A stretch of DNA of 64,000 bases from Acetobacter lambici (lineage in GTDB: Bacteria; Pseudomonadota; Alphaproteobacteria; Acetobacterales; Acetobacteraceae), in contig NZ_WOTD01000006.1 in NCBI RefSeq assembly GCF_011516885.1, positions 56,418 through 120,417 of the forward strand, written 5' to 3'. The notes below the pieces were generated by a model. It had not been told where the DNA came from and ran no database searches. It saw nothing but the letters and a program-made list of their open reading frames with translations. How positions within the stretch are numbered: the first letter of the stretch is position 1; every line of letters begins with the position of its first letter. The position numbers and the translations under genes are program-made. This document shows positions 56,576-64,000 of this stretch, piece after piece.

Positions 56576-57397
56576 TTATTCAGGCACCAGTTCGCTCACC
56601 GTAGCCTCAAACGCACCAAGGGCAGTTTTTAGCCGATCGAGTTGCTGTTGGGCCTGTGTGGCAAACCCATAAGGGGGTTTGATCACCAGAAGCCCCGCGC
56701 CGTTAAGTGCATCGGGGTTATGTGGTGGGCGCATCAGCAATTCAGCAACCAGCACATTGCGGTGTCCGGCCTGCTCCACACTGGTATGGAACTGGCGCAC
56801 GGGTGTTCTGTGTTTGATGGGGTACCATACCGCTATCATGCCAGCGGCAAAGCGGGTGTGAATGGTCTGTAGGGCTCCGGCCAGTCGGTCAAACTCTCCC
56901 GGTTCCTCAAACGGAGGGTCGATCAGCACAAGGCCGCGTTTTGCTGTTTTGGGCGGGAGCAGGGCGCGCAGGCTTTCATACGCATCGCGCTCGTGTACGC
57001 TTATGTTGGGCTGCCCTGCGAACAGGCGGTAGAGTGCCCGTTTATCAACCGGGTGTTTTTCGCAGCAGATCAACTGGTCCTGCGGGCGGAGCATAAGCGA
57101 TGCAAGCAGTGGGGAGCCGGGGTAAAAGCGTGGCCCACCTGCCTTGCGCACCAGTTTCAGCCATGGGGTTAGCGGGCTGTCTGGTGCTTCTGCCCATAGC
57201 CTGCCAATGCCATTTTGGTATTCGCCGGTTTTTTCCGCCTCGGGGCTTTCAAGGTCATAGCGGCCAATGCCTGCATGGGTATCCAGCACCAGAAAAGGCG
57301 AGTCCTTGCGTAAAAAATGCTGGAGCAGGCTGACCAGCAGGCTGTGCTTCATGCAGTCGGCAAAATTGCCGGCGTGGTAGATGTGGCGGTAATTCAT
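56576..57397 (-). CDS. rlmJ: 23S rRNA (adenine2030-N6)-methyltransferase
   Basis: 273 residues. The start MNYRHIYHAGNFADCMKH and the motifs LDTHAGIGRYDL and IDPPFEEPGEF (DPPF, motif IV) identify RlmJ, which methylates A2030 of 23S rRNA. Length is normal. Its ATG overlaps the tsaD stop by four bases. Confidence 0.93.
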   Translation of the reverse strand: MNYRHIYHAGNFADCMKHSLLVSLLQHFLRKDSPFLVLDTHAGIGRYDLESPEAEKTGEYQNGIGRLWAEAPDSPLTPWLKLVRKAGGPRFYPGSPLLASLMLRPQDQLICCEKHPVDKRALYRLFAGQPNISVHERDAYESLRALLPPKTAKRGLVLIDPPFEEPGEFDRLAGALQTIHTRFAAGMIAVWYPIKHRTPVRQFHTSVEQAGHRNVLVAELLMRPPHNPDALNGAGLLVIKPPYGFATQAQQQLDRLKTALGAFEATVSELVPE

Positions 57398-58500
57398 GCG
57401 GAGGTCTGACCGGGTTCAAAGCGCTGGGCCATGTCTTCCAGTGGCCAGCGCGGGCGTGGACGCAGGGTGGTATTGTTGGGAGCGGGTAGGCCGCGTTCGG
57501 CACTTTTGCGCCATGTTTCAAGCGCTGCCCAGCCGACCATAACGGCATTATCCGTGCAGAGTTTGAGCGGGGGCGCTGCAAAGCGCAGGCCTCGGCGTTG
57601 GGCAACGTCCTCCAGTCGGGCGCGCAGGGGGGTGTTGGCGGCAACACCACCAGCGGCCACCAGCAGCCGGGCCTGTGGCATCATGTCCAGTGCGTGGTTT
57701 ATCCGGTCGGCCACCACATCGGCCACGGCCTGCTGGAAGGATGCAGCAAGGTCGGCTGCAAACTGGTGTGGGAGCGCTTCCTGACCGTAGGGTGCGAGCT
57801 TTTGCGCAATGGCGGTTTTGAGCCCGGAGAATGAGAAGTCACACCCCTGCCGGTGCAGTAGCGGGCGGGGCAGGGCTATGGCGTCGGGTTTGCCTTCACG
57901 CGCCAGTTTTTCCAGCGCCGGGCCGCCGGGCCAACCAAGGCCGAGCATTTTTGCAACCTTGTCAAATGCCTCGCCCGCTGCGTCATCTATGGTGCCGCCG
58001 AGCTTGCGGTAATGGCCCACGCCTTCCACCGCAATACACTGGCAATGCCCGCCCGAGACCAGCAACAGCAGGTAGGGGAAGGGCGCGCCGCCGGGCACAA
58101 TACCGGGCAGGCGGGCGGTCAGGGCGTGGGCTTCCACATGGTTGACCGCAACAAACGGGACATTCAGCGCCAGAGCCAGCCCCTTGGCAAAGCTTGTGCC
58201 AACAATTAGCCCACCGATCAGCCCCGGTCCGGTGCTTGCGGCAATAAAGGCAAGGTCCGTGGTGGCCAACTCCGCATCGGCCAGTGTGGCCTCGACCAGA
58301 GCGGGCAGGAGGGCCAGATGCGCGCGGGCGGCTATTTCTGGCACCACGCCGCCAAAATCCGCATGTCCGTCTTGTGAGACAACACGCTGGGCAAGGCAGG
58401 TGCCATCGGGGGCCAGAATGGCGCAGGCGGTCTCGTCACACGAGGACTCAATGGCCAGAACCGGCCCGGCGGGCTGATGGGTGGCGGAAAGGTCACTCAT
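57394..58500 (-). CDS. tsaD: tRNA threonylcarbamoyladenosine transferase TsaD
   Basis: 368 residues from the ATG at 58500. It completes t6A at position 37 of ANN-reading tRNAs with TsaB and TsaE. LAIESSCDETACAI, VNHVEAHALTAR (metal histidines), VSGGHCQ and GGVAANTPLR are present. In E. coli the metal segment reads HVEGH; here HVEAH. Divergent from hemC, the usual alphaproteobacterial arrangement. Confidence 0.94.
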   Translation of the reverse strand: MSDLSATHQPAGPVLAIESSCDETACAILAPDGTCLAQRVVSQDGHADFGGVVPEIAARAHLALLPALVEATLADAELATTDLAFIAASTGPGLIGGLIVGTSFAKGLALALNVPFVAVNHVEAHALTARLPGIVPGGAPFPYLLLLVSGGHCQCIAVEGVGHYRKLGGTIDDAAGEAFDKVAKMLGLGWPGGPALEKLAREGKPDAIALPRPLLHRQGCDFSFSGLKTAIAQKLAPYGQEALPHQFAADLAASFQQAVADVVADRINHALDMMPQARLLVAAGGVAANTPLRARLEDVAQRRGLRFAAPPLKLCTDNAVMVGWAALETWRKSAERGLPAPNNTTLRPRPRWPLEDMAQRFEPGQTSA

Positions 58501-58646
58501 GGACGCACCATAAAAAAAGCGGTATTCTTGCACGAATGCAACGGATGGGGAGGGGCGGAATGTTTTTCCGGTCGCGCAAGTTTTTCAGACCAGCCGGGCT
58601 TCATCGTATCTTGTCCTTTCTCCATTCCCGGTAATAGACACATCTT

Positions 58647-59723
58647 ATGGATTCAGCCTACCCTTCCTCACCCGTCCTTTCTCCCGCTTTGCAGGAGGTT
58701 GCCGCGGAAGCTGCTGCACGCCAAAAAAAGGCGGGCAGTCATTCGGGACGTCACTCCCTGCCTTTGCGCGTGGGCACGCGTGGGTCTCCACTTGCGCTGG
58801 TCCAGACACGCGCCTTCCTGACCACGCTTACGCGCTTTTGCCCCGTATTGCGGGACATGAACGCGTTTCAGGAGCACCAGATCAACACCACGGGTGATCA
58901 GGTGCAGAACCGGCGGTTGGCGGAAATTGGCGGTAAGGGGCTGTTTGCAAAGGAAATTCATGAGGCGCTGGCCGACCGAAGGATTGATTTTGCAGTACAC
59001 AGCCTGAAGGATCTGGAGACCACACTCCCCCCCGGTCTGGTGCTGGCCTGCACGCTCAAGCGTGAAGATGCACGTGATGCGCTGATCCTTGGCCCCCGGC
59101 TGGAACAGTCCGACCCGGATGATCCGTACTCGGCTCTGCCAGAGGGTGCGCTGGTTGGTTGTGCCTCCGTGCGCCGTCAGGCGCAGATGCTGCATGTTCG
59201 CCCTGACCTTAAATTTGGCCTGCTCCGCGGCAATGTGCAGACCCGACTCGACAAGCTTGCCGCCCGGCAGTGTGATGCCACCTTGCTGGCACTGGCTGGT
59301 CTGCGCCGCCTTGGCATGGCCGAGCGCGCCAGCATTGTGCTTTCTCCCACCGTTATGGTGCCTGCCGCCGGGCAGGGCATTGTGGGCGTTACGGTGCGTG
59401 AGGATGATGTTGAACTACGCGAACTCCTTGCCGCGATCGAAGATTACGAGGCCCGCGCCGTTGCCACGGCCGAGCGTGCCCTGCTGGCGGAACTGGACGG
59501 GTCATGCCGCACGCCAATTGGGGGCTATGCCCAGCTTATTCCCGTTGTGGCGGGTGACACGCCCAAACTGCACCTGACCGGCCTTGTTGCGCGGGAAGAT
59601 GGGTCCTTCCTGCTCAAACGGAGCATGAGCGGCGCCCCAGAGGATGCGGCACGCCTTGGTCGTGAACTCGGATGCAGCCTGCGCAAGGACAGCCCTTCCG
59701 ATATTTTTGAGGAAAACGCGTAA
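58647..59723 (+). CDS. hemC: Porphobilinogen deaminase (hydroxymethylbilane synthase)
   Basis: 358 residues, with an N-terminal extension of about 38 before the conserved LRVGTRGSPLALVQT. The dipyrromethane-cofactor cysteine is Cys287 in LDGSCRTPI. GGKGLFAKEIHEAL and FAVHSLKDLETTLP are the other landmarks. It polymerises four porphobilinogens for heme. hemD follows after 18 bases. The extension may mean the true start is further in; no clear ribosome site settles this. Confidence 0.93.
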   Translation: MDSAYPSSPVLSPALQEVAAEAAARQKKAGSHSGRHSLPLRVGTRGSPLALVQTRAFLTTLTRFCPVLRDMNAFQEHQINTTGDQVQNRRLAEIGGKGLFAKEIHEALADRRIDFAVHSLKDLETTLPPGLVLACTLKREDARDALILGPRLEQSDPDDPYSALPEGALVGCASVRRQAQMLHVRPDLKFGLLRGNVQTRLDKLAARQCDATLLALAGLRRLGMAERASIVLSPTVMVPAAGQGIVGVTVREDDVELRELLAAIEDYEARAVATAERALLAELDGSCRTPIGGYAQLIPVVAGDTPKLHLTGLVAREDGSFLLKRSMSGAPEDAARLGRELGCSLRKDSPSDIFEENA

Positions 59724-59741
59724 AAATATAGGCCGCAGCCC

Positions 59742-60485
59742 ATGCACCCGCCGTCATTGCCGTCGTCGTCGTCGCGTGGCGTCATTATCACACGGCCGGA
59801 GCCGGGGTTGGGCGAGACGGCTTCCGCCATTGCCAGAGCCGGATGGGAGCCTGTTCTGGCACCGGCATTGCATGTGCAGGCCTGTGCTGTTGGGCATCTG
59901 CCACGCCGCCCTGCGGCATTGCTGCTGACCAGTGGGCAGGCAGTTGGAGTGGCCGCAAAAAATGTAAGCCTGTCCGTTCCTGTTTTTGCTGTTGGCGACC
60001 GTACCGCGCAAAAGGCGCGGGCCGCAGGCTTTGTTACAGTCTGTAGCGCTGGAGGCAACGCGCAAGCTCTTGTGCGCCTTGTGGTGGGGAATGGCACGCC
60101 TGAACAGGGGACTCTGCTGCTTTTTTCCGGTGCCGGGCAGGGGGTGGACCTTGCCGCCAGTCTGCGGAACCACGGCTTTAGCGTTGTGCGGCGGGTGGCG
60201 TATCGGGCGGAGGGGGTGGTGGAGTTTCCGGCTTCTGTCGTTCAGGCGTTACAGATGGAGCGGATTGCGGCCATTCTGTTCTTTTCAGCCCGAAGCGCAC
60301 AAAGCTGGCTGAATGCTGTGCCAGATGGACGTATCTTGGCGCAGGTTATGGCGCTGCGTGCTGTTGTTATGTCCGATGTTGTGGCGCAGGCCCTGCATCA
60401 GGCGGGATGGCGGGGGCCGGTTATGGTTGCAGCCAGCCCGGATGCCCCTGCCATGCTGGCAGCCCTTGAGGCACTGAGGACATAA
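59742..60485 (+). CDS. hemD: Uroporphyrinogen-III synthase
   Basis: 247 residues. The family is poorly conserved; assignment rests on GVIITRPEPGLGETA at the start, AVGDRTAQKARAAGF, a late FFSARSAQSWL, and position right after hemC. It closes the tetrapyrrole ring with inversion of ring D. Ends at a hairpin terminator. Confidence 0.85.
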   Translation: MHPPSLPSSSSRGVIITRPEPGLGETASAIARAGWEPVLAPALHVQACAVGHLPRRPAALLLTSGQAVGVAAKNVSLSVPVFAVGDRTAQKARAAGFVTVCSAGGNAQALVRLVVGNGTPEQGTLLLFSGAGQGVDLAASLRNHGFSVVRRVAYRAEGVVEFPASVVQALQMERIAAILFFSARSAQSWLNAVPDGRILAQVMALRAVVMSDVVAQALHQAGWRGPVMVAASPDAPAMLAALEALRT

Positions 60486-60519
60486 AAAAAACCGGCACCC
60501 AATGGGGCCGGGTTTTTTG
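60484..60519. terminator. Terminator between hemD and secB
   Basis: CCGGC and GCCGG arms with inner CCC/GGG (one bulged A), A-run before and T-run after. It can serve both convergent genes. Confidence 0.82.
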
Positions 60520-60545
60520 TAAGGACAGCGTAAGCCGGGAGGGGC

Positions 60546-61043
60546 TTATGCGTGGCCTGCCGCTTCGGGGAATTCCGCACGGCGGCCCTGCCATAGAGCC
60601 ACAAAGTCGATCGGCTGGAGCACAATGGGGGGGAACCCGCCATCACGCGTGACATCGCTGATGATATTCCGTGCGTAGGGGAAAATCAGACGTGGCACTT
60701 CAACCAGCAGGATCGGTTCAACCAGTTCGGGCGGCGGGTTGGTCAGCGTAACGACTGCGGCATAAACCAGTTCGGTCAGGAATACGGTGCGCCCGGCGGG
60801 GCCATTTTCCGTTTCCGGAGCTTCCTTGGCTTCGGCCTTGATGCTCAGAATGACCTCGTAAATCATCTGGTCATCCTGCAGGCGGTTGGCCTGCACATCA
60901 ATGTTCACACCGATCTGGGGCTGGGCGCGCAGGGTGGCAAATATTTCTGCCCCTACAGGCACTTCAAAGGAAAGATCGCGCGTGTACTGGAGGTTAATGG
61001 CCAGTGGCAGGGCGGGCGGAACGGACTGGGCAGTATCGGACAT
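60546..61043 (-). CDS. secB: Protein-export chaperone SecB
   Basis: 165 residues from the ATG at 61043. Tetrameric chaperone that keeps precursors unfolded for SecA. INLQYTRDLSFEVP, VFLTELVYAAVVTL and IFPYARNIISDVTRDGGFPP are SecB signatures. Length is normal for the alphaproteobacterial form. Confidence 0.95.
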   Translation of the reverse strand: MSDTAQSVPPALPLAINLQYTRDLSFEVPVGAEIFATLRAQPQIGVNIDVQANRLQDDQMIYEVILSIKAEAKEAPETENGPAGRTVFLTELVYAAVVTLTNPPPELVEPILLVEVPRLIFPYARNIISDVTRDGGFPPIVLQPIDFVALWQGRRAEFPEAAGHA

Positions 61044-61180
61044 TGATGACAGCTTCCTGCTCTCAAACGTATTGGGTTCCCTTAAGGCGGTAGCATGACC
61101 TGCGGGGTTAGCCAACACTCCAATCCGGGTGTGCCGGACCTGAGCGCGCCTTTGGGTGGTGGGGAGGTAGCGCGGTGTTT

Positions 61181-61699
61181 TTATGGTGAAAGGTGGAGCC
61201 AGTCCCCGTTTTCCAGACTTTGGCCACTGAGTTCGAGCAGGAACCACCAGTGTGAGACGACAAGTGTGTGTCCGTGTGGTTTTTTCTGCTGCATCTGCTC
61301 ACGGAATCGTTGCGCGCGCCGGCTGAGTGCATGGTCGGATTCTGGTTGGGGGGACCACCATTTTTCTGGCAGATCGGCAAAGTCGAGGTGCGGCCAGTTC
61401 TGCGCCAGAACGGAGGCGGGGGAGCCTATGTCGCACGAATACATGCCCCGTTCGCGCACAAGGGGGGTAATAACGGGTGTGATACCCAGTGCGCGGGCAA
61501 TGGGGGTGGCGGTTTGCAAAGCCCGTGTAAAAGGGGACACCAGAATATTGGTAATGTTCTTGTGGCGCAGTTCATCCACCAAAGCGTAAGCATGGTCCTG
61601 CCCATGGGCGGAAAGGGCCGGGTCCGGTACGGACGGGTCGCGCCCGCTCAGCCCATACAGGCGGTTGAACTCGCTTTCGCAATGACGCAGTATGATCAT
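61181..61699 (-). CDS. Histidine phosphatase family protein
   Basis: 172 residues. The phosphoglycerate-mutase-like catalytic motif is RHCESEFN at residues 5-12 (RHG in most members) and the second histidine is in VVSHWWFL. The substrate is unknown. It lies 137 bases upstream of secB on the same strand and is divergent from the Tim44-like gene. Confidence 0.85.
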   Translation of the reverse strand: MIILRHCESEFNRLYGLSGRDPSVPDPALSAHGQDHAYALVDELRHKNITNILVSPFTRALQTATPIARALGITPVITPLVRERGMYSCDIGSPASVLAQNWPHLDFADLPEKWWSPQPESDHALSRRAQRFREQMQQKKPHGHTLVVSHWWFLLELSGQSLENGDWLHLSP

Positions 61700-61870
61700 G
61701 GTGGCCTGACTGGTTTTTTTTTAAAACAGGAATGGTCTTTTACAAGGGCGGATGGGCTGGTATTCATTGTATCCGCGCTCAGTCATGACTATGTGATAAC
61801 GAGAGCCCGAGGGAAAGTGCGCTTCCCTTAATAATATATAAACCTGCAAACGCTGTGTGCAGGTAGCTTG

Positions 61871-62566
61871 GTGGACGTTCAACAGATGGATTTTTCTCTC
61901 GACCACTTTCCGGTCGATCTGGTTCTTCTGGCTTTGGTAGCCGCTTTTCTGGCTCTGCGCTTGCGCAGTGTTCTGGGTAAGCGCGTTGGCATTCAGCCCC
62001 CCACCATGCCTGTGCCCCCCCGTGCGGAGGCAGCCCCGCGCATGGTGGAGAACAAGGTTGAACCCACAGGCCCCGCTGTTGAATATGACGTGCCCTCGCC
62101 CGGTACGCGGGTCGGGCAGTTGCTGACTGATATTCACCAGCAGGATACAAGCTTTACCCCCCAGCAGTTTTTGATGAGCGTGCAGACTGTTTTTGCGCAG
62201 GTTGTTGGAGCCTATGCGCAGGGCAACCGCGATGTGCTCAAAACCTACCTGACCCCGGCGGTCTATGCTTCGTTTGATGCGGCCATAACCACGCGTGAAG
62301 CCGCTGGACAAAAACAGCGGACCGATATTCAGGCCGTGCGTTCTCTGGCGATCGAGGATGTCCGTCTGACCCAGTTGGACGTCGGGCTTGGGGCTGCGGT
62401 TGATGTGCGCATTGTTTCCGACCAGATCAGTCTGGTGGAAGATCAGGCAGGTCAGCCCGTTACCGGCACGGACGCGGTGACCGAATTTTCGGATATGTGG
62501 ACGCTTGAGCGCCTGCTGGGCGTTGGTGGCAGCGGTTGGCGTCTTGCGGCGGCGCGTAGTGCGTGA
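61871..62566 (+). CDS. Tim44-like domain protein
   Basis: About 231 residues. One N-terminal membrane helix (ALVAAFLALRLRSVLGKR), a short linker and a Tim44-like domain (LKTYLTPAVYASFDAAI ... WTLERLLG). Alphaproteobacterial members sit opposite secB and are thought to assist membrane proteins. Start is GTG 61871 (AGG upstream), with TTG 61868 and ATG 61886 as alternatives. The upstream spacer has TTAATAATATATAA, a likely promoter, and a CCTGCA/TGCAGG stem in the leader. Confidence 0.85.
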   Translation: MDVQQMDFSLDHFPVDLVLLALVAAFLALRLRSVLGKRVGIQPPTMPVPPRAEAAPRMVENKVEPTGPAVEYDVPSPGTRVGQLLTDIHQQDTSFTPQQFLMSVQTVFAQVVGAYAQGNRDVLKTYLTPAVYASFDAAITTREAAGQKQRTDIQAVRSLAIEDVRLTQLDVGLGAAVDVRIVSDQISLVEDQAGQPVTGTDAVTEFSDMWTLERLLGVGGSGWRLAAARSA

Positions 62567-63417
62567 GTGCGCACACACCGGCCGAGGGTTCCCCAACGCC
62601 ACCTGCACGGGCAAAGCGCTATAAGGTTGGTCGTCAGGACATTGTTCTAGGCGACTGCCTGCGCGCGTTGCGGCGCATGCAGGCGGAAACCGTGGATGTG
62701 ATCGTAACATCCCCCCCCTATAATATTGGTCTGTCCTACCGGAGTTACCCCGACCGGAAGGAGGAAAACGAGTATCTGGACTGGATGGTGCAGGTCGCCA
62801 CCCAGTTGCAACGGGTGCTTAAGCCCGATGGCTCGTTTTTCCTCAATATTTCAGGCTCGTCCGCCCAGCCGTGGCTGCCATTTGAACTGGCGGTGCGGTT
62901 GCGGGACCTGTTTGTGCTGCAAAACCATATTTCGTGGGTTAAATCCATTTCCGTGGGGGAGAACAGCTTCGGCCATTTCAAACCCATGAACAGCCAGCGC
63001 TACCTGCACCGGGGGCATGAACATCTTTTCCACTTCACACTTGGGGGGGATGTACCACTTGACCGGTTGAGCGCTGGGGTTCCCTACAAGGACAAAACCA
63101 ACATTGCCCGCCGTGGCCACCGGCAGGACCGGCGGTGCCGGGGGGATGCATGGTTTATTCCCTACGAGACCGTGCGTGGCCGTGCGGAAAAATTTGATCA
63201 TCCCGGTACTTTTCCCATAGCCCTGCCCGAGCAGTGCATTCTGCTCCACGGCAAACCCAAGGGCCGGGTGCTGGACCCCTTTATGGGCACAGGAACCACC
63301 CTGCTGGCTGCCCAACGCCTTGGGTGCAGTGGCATGGGCATGGAAATAGACGCGGAATACGTGGCCATAGCCCGCGCGCGGCTTATGCACGATCTGGTGA
63401 ACAGCCCTGTAGCCTGA
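62563..63417 (+). CDS. Site-specific DNA methyltransferase (beta-class, TSPPY type)
   Basis: 284 residues, GTG start overlapping the Tim44-like stop. Motif IV is TSPPYN (49-54) and the SAM motif DPFMGTGTT (238-246) comes after it, the beta-class order. TSPPY is more usual for N4-cytosine enzymes, while N6-adenine enzymes mostly have DPPY, so either base is possible. No restriction endonuclease is next to it, so it looks orphan. Recognition sequence unknown. Confidence 0.86.
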   Translation: MSAHTPAEGSPTPPARAKRYKVGRQDIVLGDCLRALRRMQAETVDVIVTSPPYNIGLSYRSYPDRKEENEYLDWMVQVATQLQRVLKPDGSFFLNISGSSAQPWLPFELAVRLRDLFVLQNHISWVKSISVGENSFGHFKPMNSQRYLHRGHEHLFHFTLGGDVPLDRLSAGVPYKDKTNIARRGHRQDRRCRGDAWFIPYETVRGRAEKFDHPGTFPIALPEQCILLHGKPKGRVLDPFMGTGTTLLAAQRLGCSGMGMEIDAEYVAIARARLMHDLVNSPVA

Positions 63418-63461
63418 TCGGTTTTATCTATTATTACGATAAAAATAATCGCTTTGACATT

Positions 63462-63475
63462 TTGATGTGCATCAA
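63462..63475. promoter_or_regulatory. FNR/ANR-type binding site
   Basis: TTGATGTGCATCAA matches the FNR consensus TTGAT-N4-ATCAA exactly. It lies 65 bases ahead of the cytochrome gene's start in an AT-rich spacer; TTGACA (63454-63459) and TATAAG (63505-63510) are nearby. Confidence 0.6.
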
Positions 63476-63539
63476 ACACAACAGGCTCAAGAATGAATAA
63501 AACGTATAAGAGAAAGAAATAGAACCGGGGGATCGGGGT

Positions 63540-63887
63540 TTGAAACGTATATTAGTCTCTCTGGCAGGGGTGGGTTTGCTGGCATATGGCGGTACAGTTG
63601 CCTTTTTGCTGCATTACGACCATGTAACGGCAACGGAACTTCTGCCCGCATCACCAACACACAAAGACCCTGTTGCTCTGGCTGCATTTAATGCACTGAA
63701 TGAAGCCCGCTGCGATTACTGCCACGCAACAGGGCGTGACCTGCCATTTTACTTCCGTTTGCCTGTAGCGAACACAATTATGGAGCGTGACCGCGACCAA
63801 GGGCTGCGTCATTTCCGTATGGAACCTGTTCTGCATGCGTTTGACGCGGATTTCTCACACTTGAGGCAATTTCAGGTCATTTTGTAG
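63540..63887 (+). pseudogene. Cytochrome c peroxidase-type gene, N-terminal fragment
   Basis: 115 codons with a TTG start. An N-terminal anchor helix (3-22) is followed by a heme-binding domain with CDYCH (CxxCH) and LPFYFRLPVA ... DQGLRHFRMEPVL, as in the N-terminus of acetic-acid-bacterial di-heme cytochrome c peroxidases of some 450 residues. After residue about 102 the sequence leaves the family and stops. The remaining domain is not in the window, so the gene seems cut, most simply by an insertion. Confidence 0.6.
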
Positions 63888-64000
63888 AGTTCAGTCATCC
63901 CACAGGAGCCCGATCTGGAATATTGACGATATTCTGCTTCTGGCGGCGGGTTCTGAACGCAGTGAGGGTGTCACGGCCTGAGAAGGCAGTGTTGGTGGAA
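63850..64000. mobile_element. Possible end of an insertion element
   Basis: The sequence downstream of the break in the cytochrome gene does not continue that gene in any frame. On the minus strand a frame is open from the window edge to a TGA at 63895 (34 residues, ending PDRAPVG) and could be a transposase C-terminus, but I do not recognise it. The far end and any target duplication are outside the window. Confidence 0.3.

Overview
The window looks like chromosome of an acetic acid bacterium (Acetobacteraceae, probably Acetobacter or a close relative). The base composition is GC-rich. The gene neighbourhoods are alphaproteobacterial: gltX-pyrB-pyrC-plsY-dprA-topA-rnr, aroK/aroB next to xerD-accA, tsaD divergent from hemC-hemD, and secB facing a Tim44-like gene. 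A 2-oxoglutarate dehydrogenase operon sits directly behind zapE, without the mdh and sucCD genes that usually lie between them in alphaproteobacteria. This fits the modified TCA cycle known for acetic acid bacteria. The genus call is inference; I ran no search.

Layout. 0-2.6 kb: an Rrf2 regulator facing cysK, then an OmpA-family gene. 2.8-15.3 kb: a tightly packed minus-strand run of nine genes (gltX, pyrB, pyrC-like, plsY, dprA, topA, rnr, S41 protease, DUF1491). 15.3-27.2 kb: comEC, a cupin gene whose signal peptide contains a hexanucleotide repeat, a carboxymuconolactone-decarboxylase-family gene, zapE, sucA-sucB-lpd with RNA hairpins between the genes, and an L,D-transpeptidase-like gene. 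27.3-31.7 kb: DUF3597, ahcY, a plsC-like acyltransferase and a DUF2125-like gene. This stretch also holds a parS-like palindrome and an AT-rich spacer with DnaA boxes. 31.7-33.2 kb: gloB and a methyltransferase, divergent.

33.4-39.8 kb is the most unusual part. Six overlapping or close genes encode a membrane complex built like hydrogenase-4/formate hydrogenlyase (HyfB, C, E, F, G, I-like). The large subunit lacks both pairs of nickel-iron cysteine ligands, while the small subunit keeps its four cluster cysteines. This makes it an energy-converting-hydrogenase-related (Ehr-type) complex, not a hydrogenase.

39.8-64 kb: pssA-psd, alaS, gtrA, a second OmpA-family gene, a fused aroK-aroB, xerD-accA, a CinA-type gene, class I lysS with an MprF-like gene lacking half of its synthase domain, marC, rlmJ-tsaD, hemC-hemD, secB, a histidine phosphatase, a Tim44-like gene coupled to an orphan DNA methyltransferase, and an FNR-type site ahead of a cytochrome c peroxidase gene that breaks off after about 100 residues, probably because of an insertion. 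I found no tRNA, rRNA or CRISPR array.
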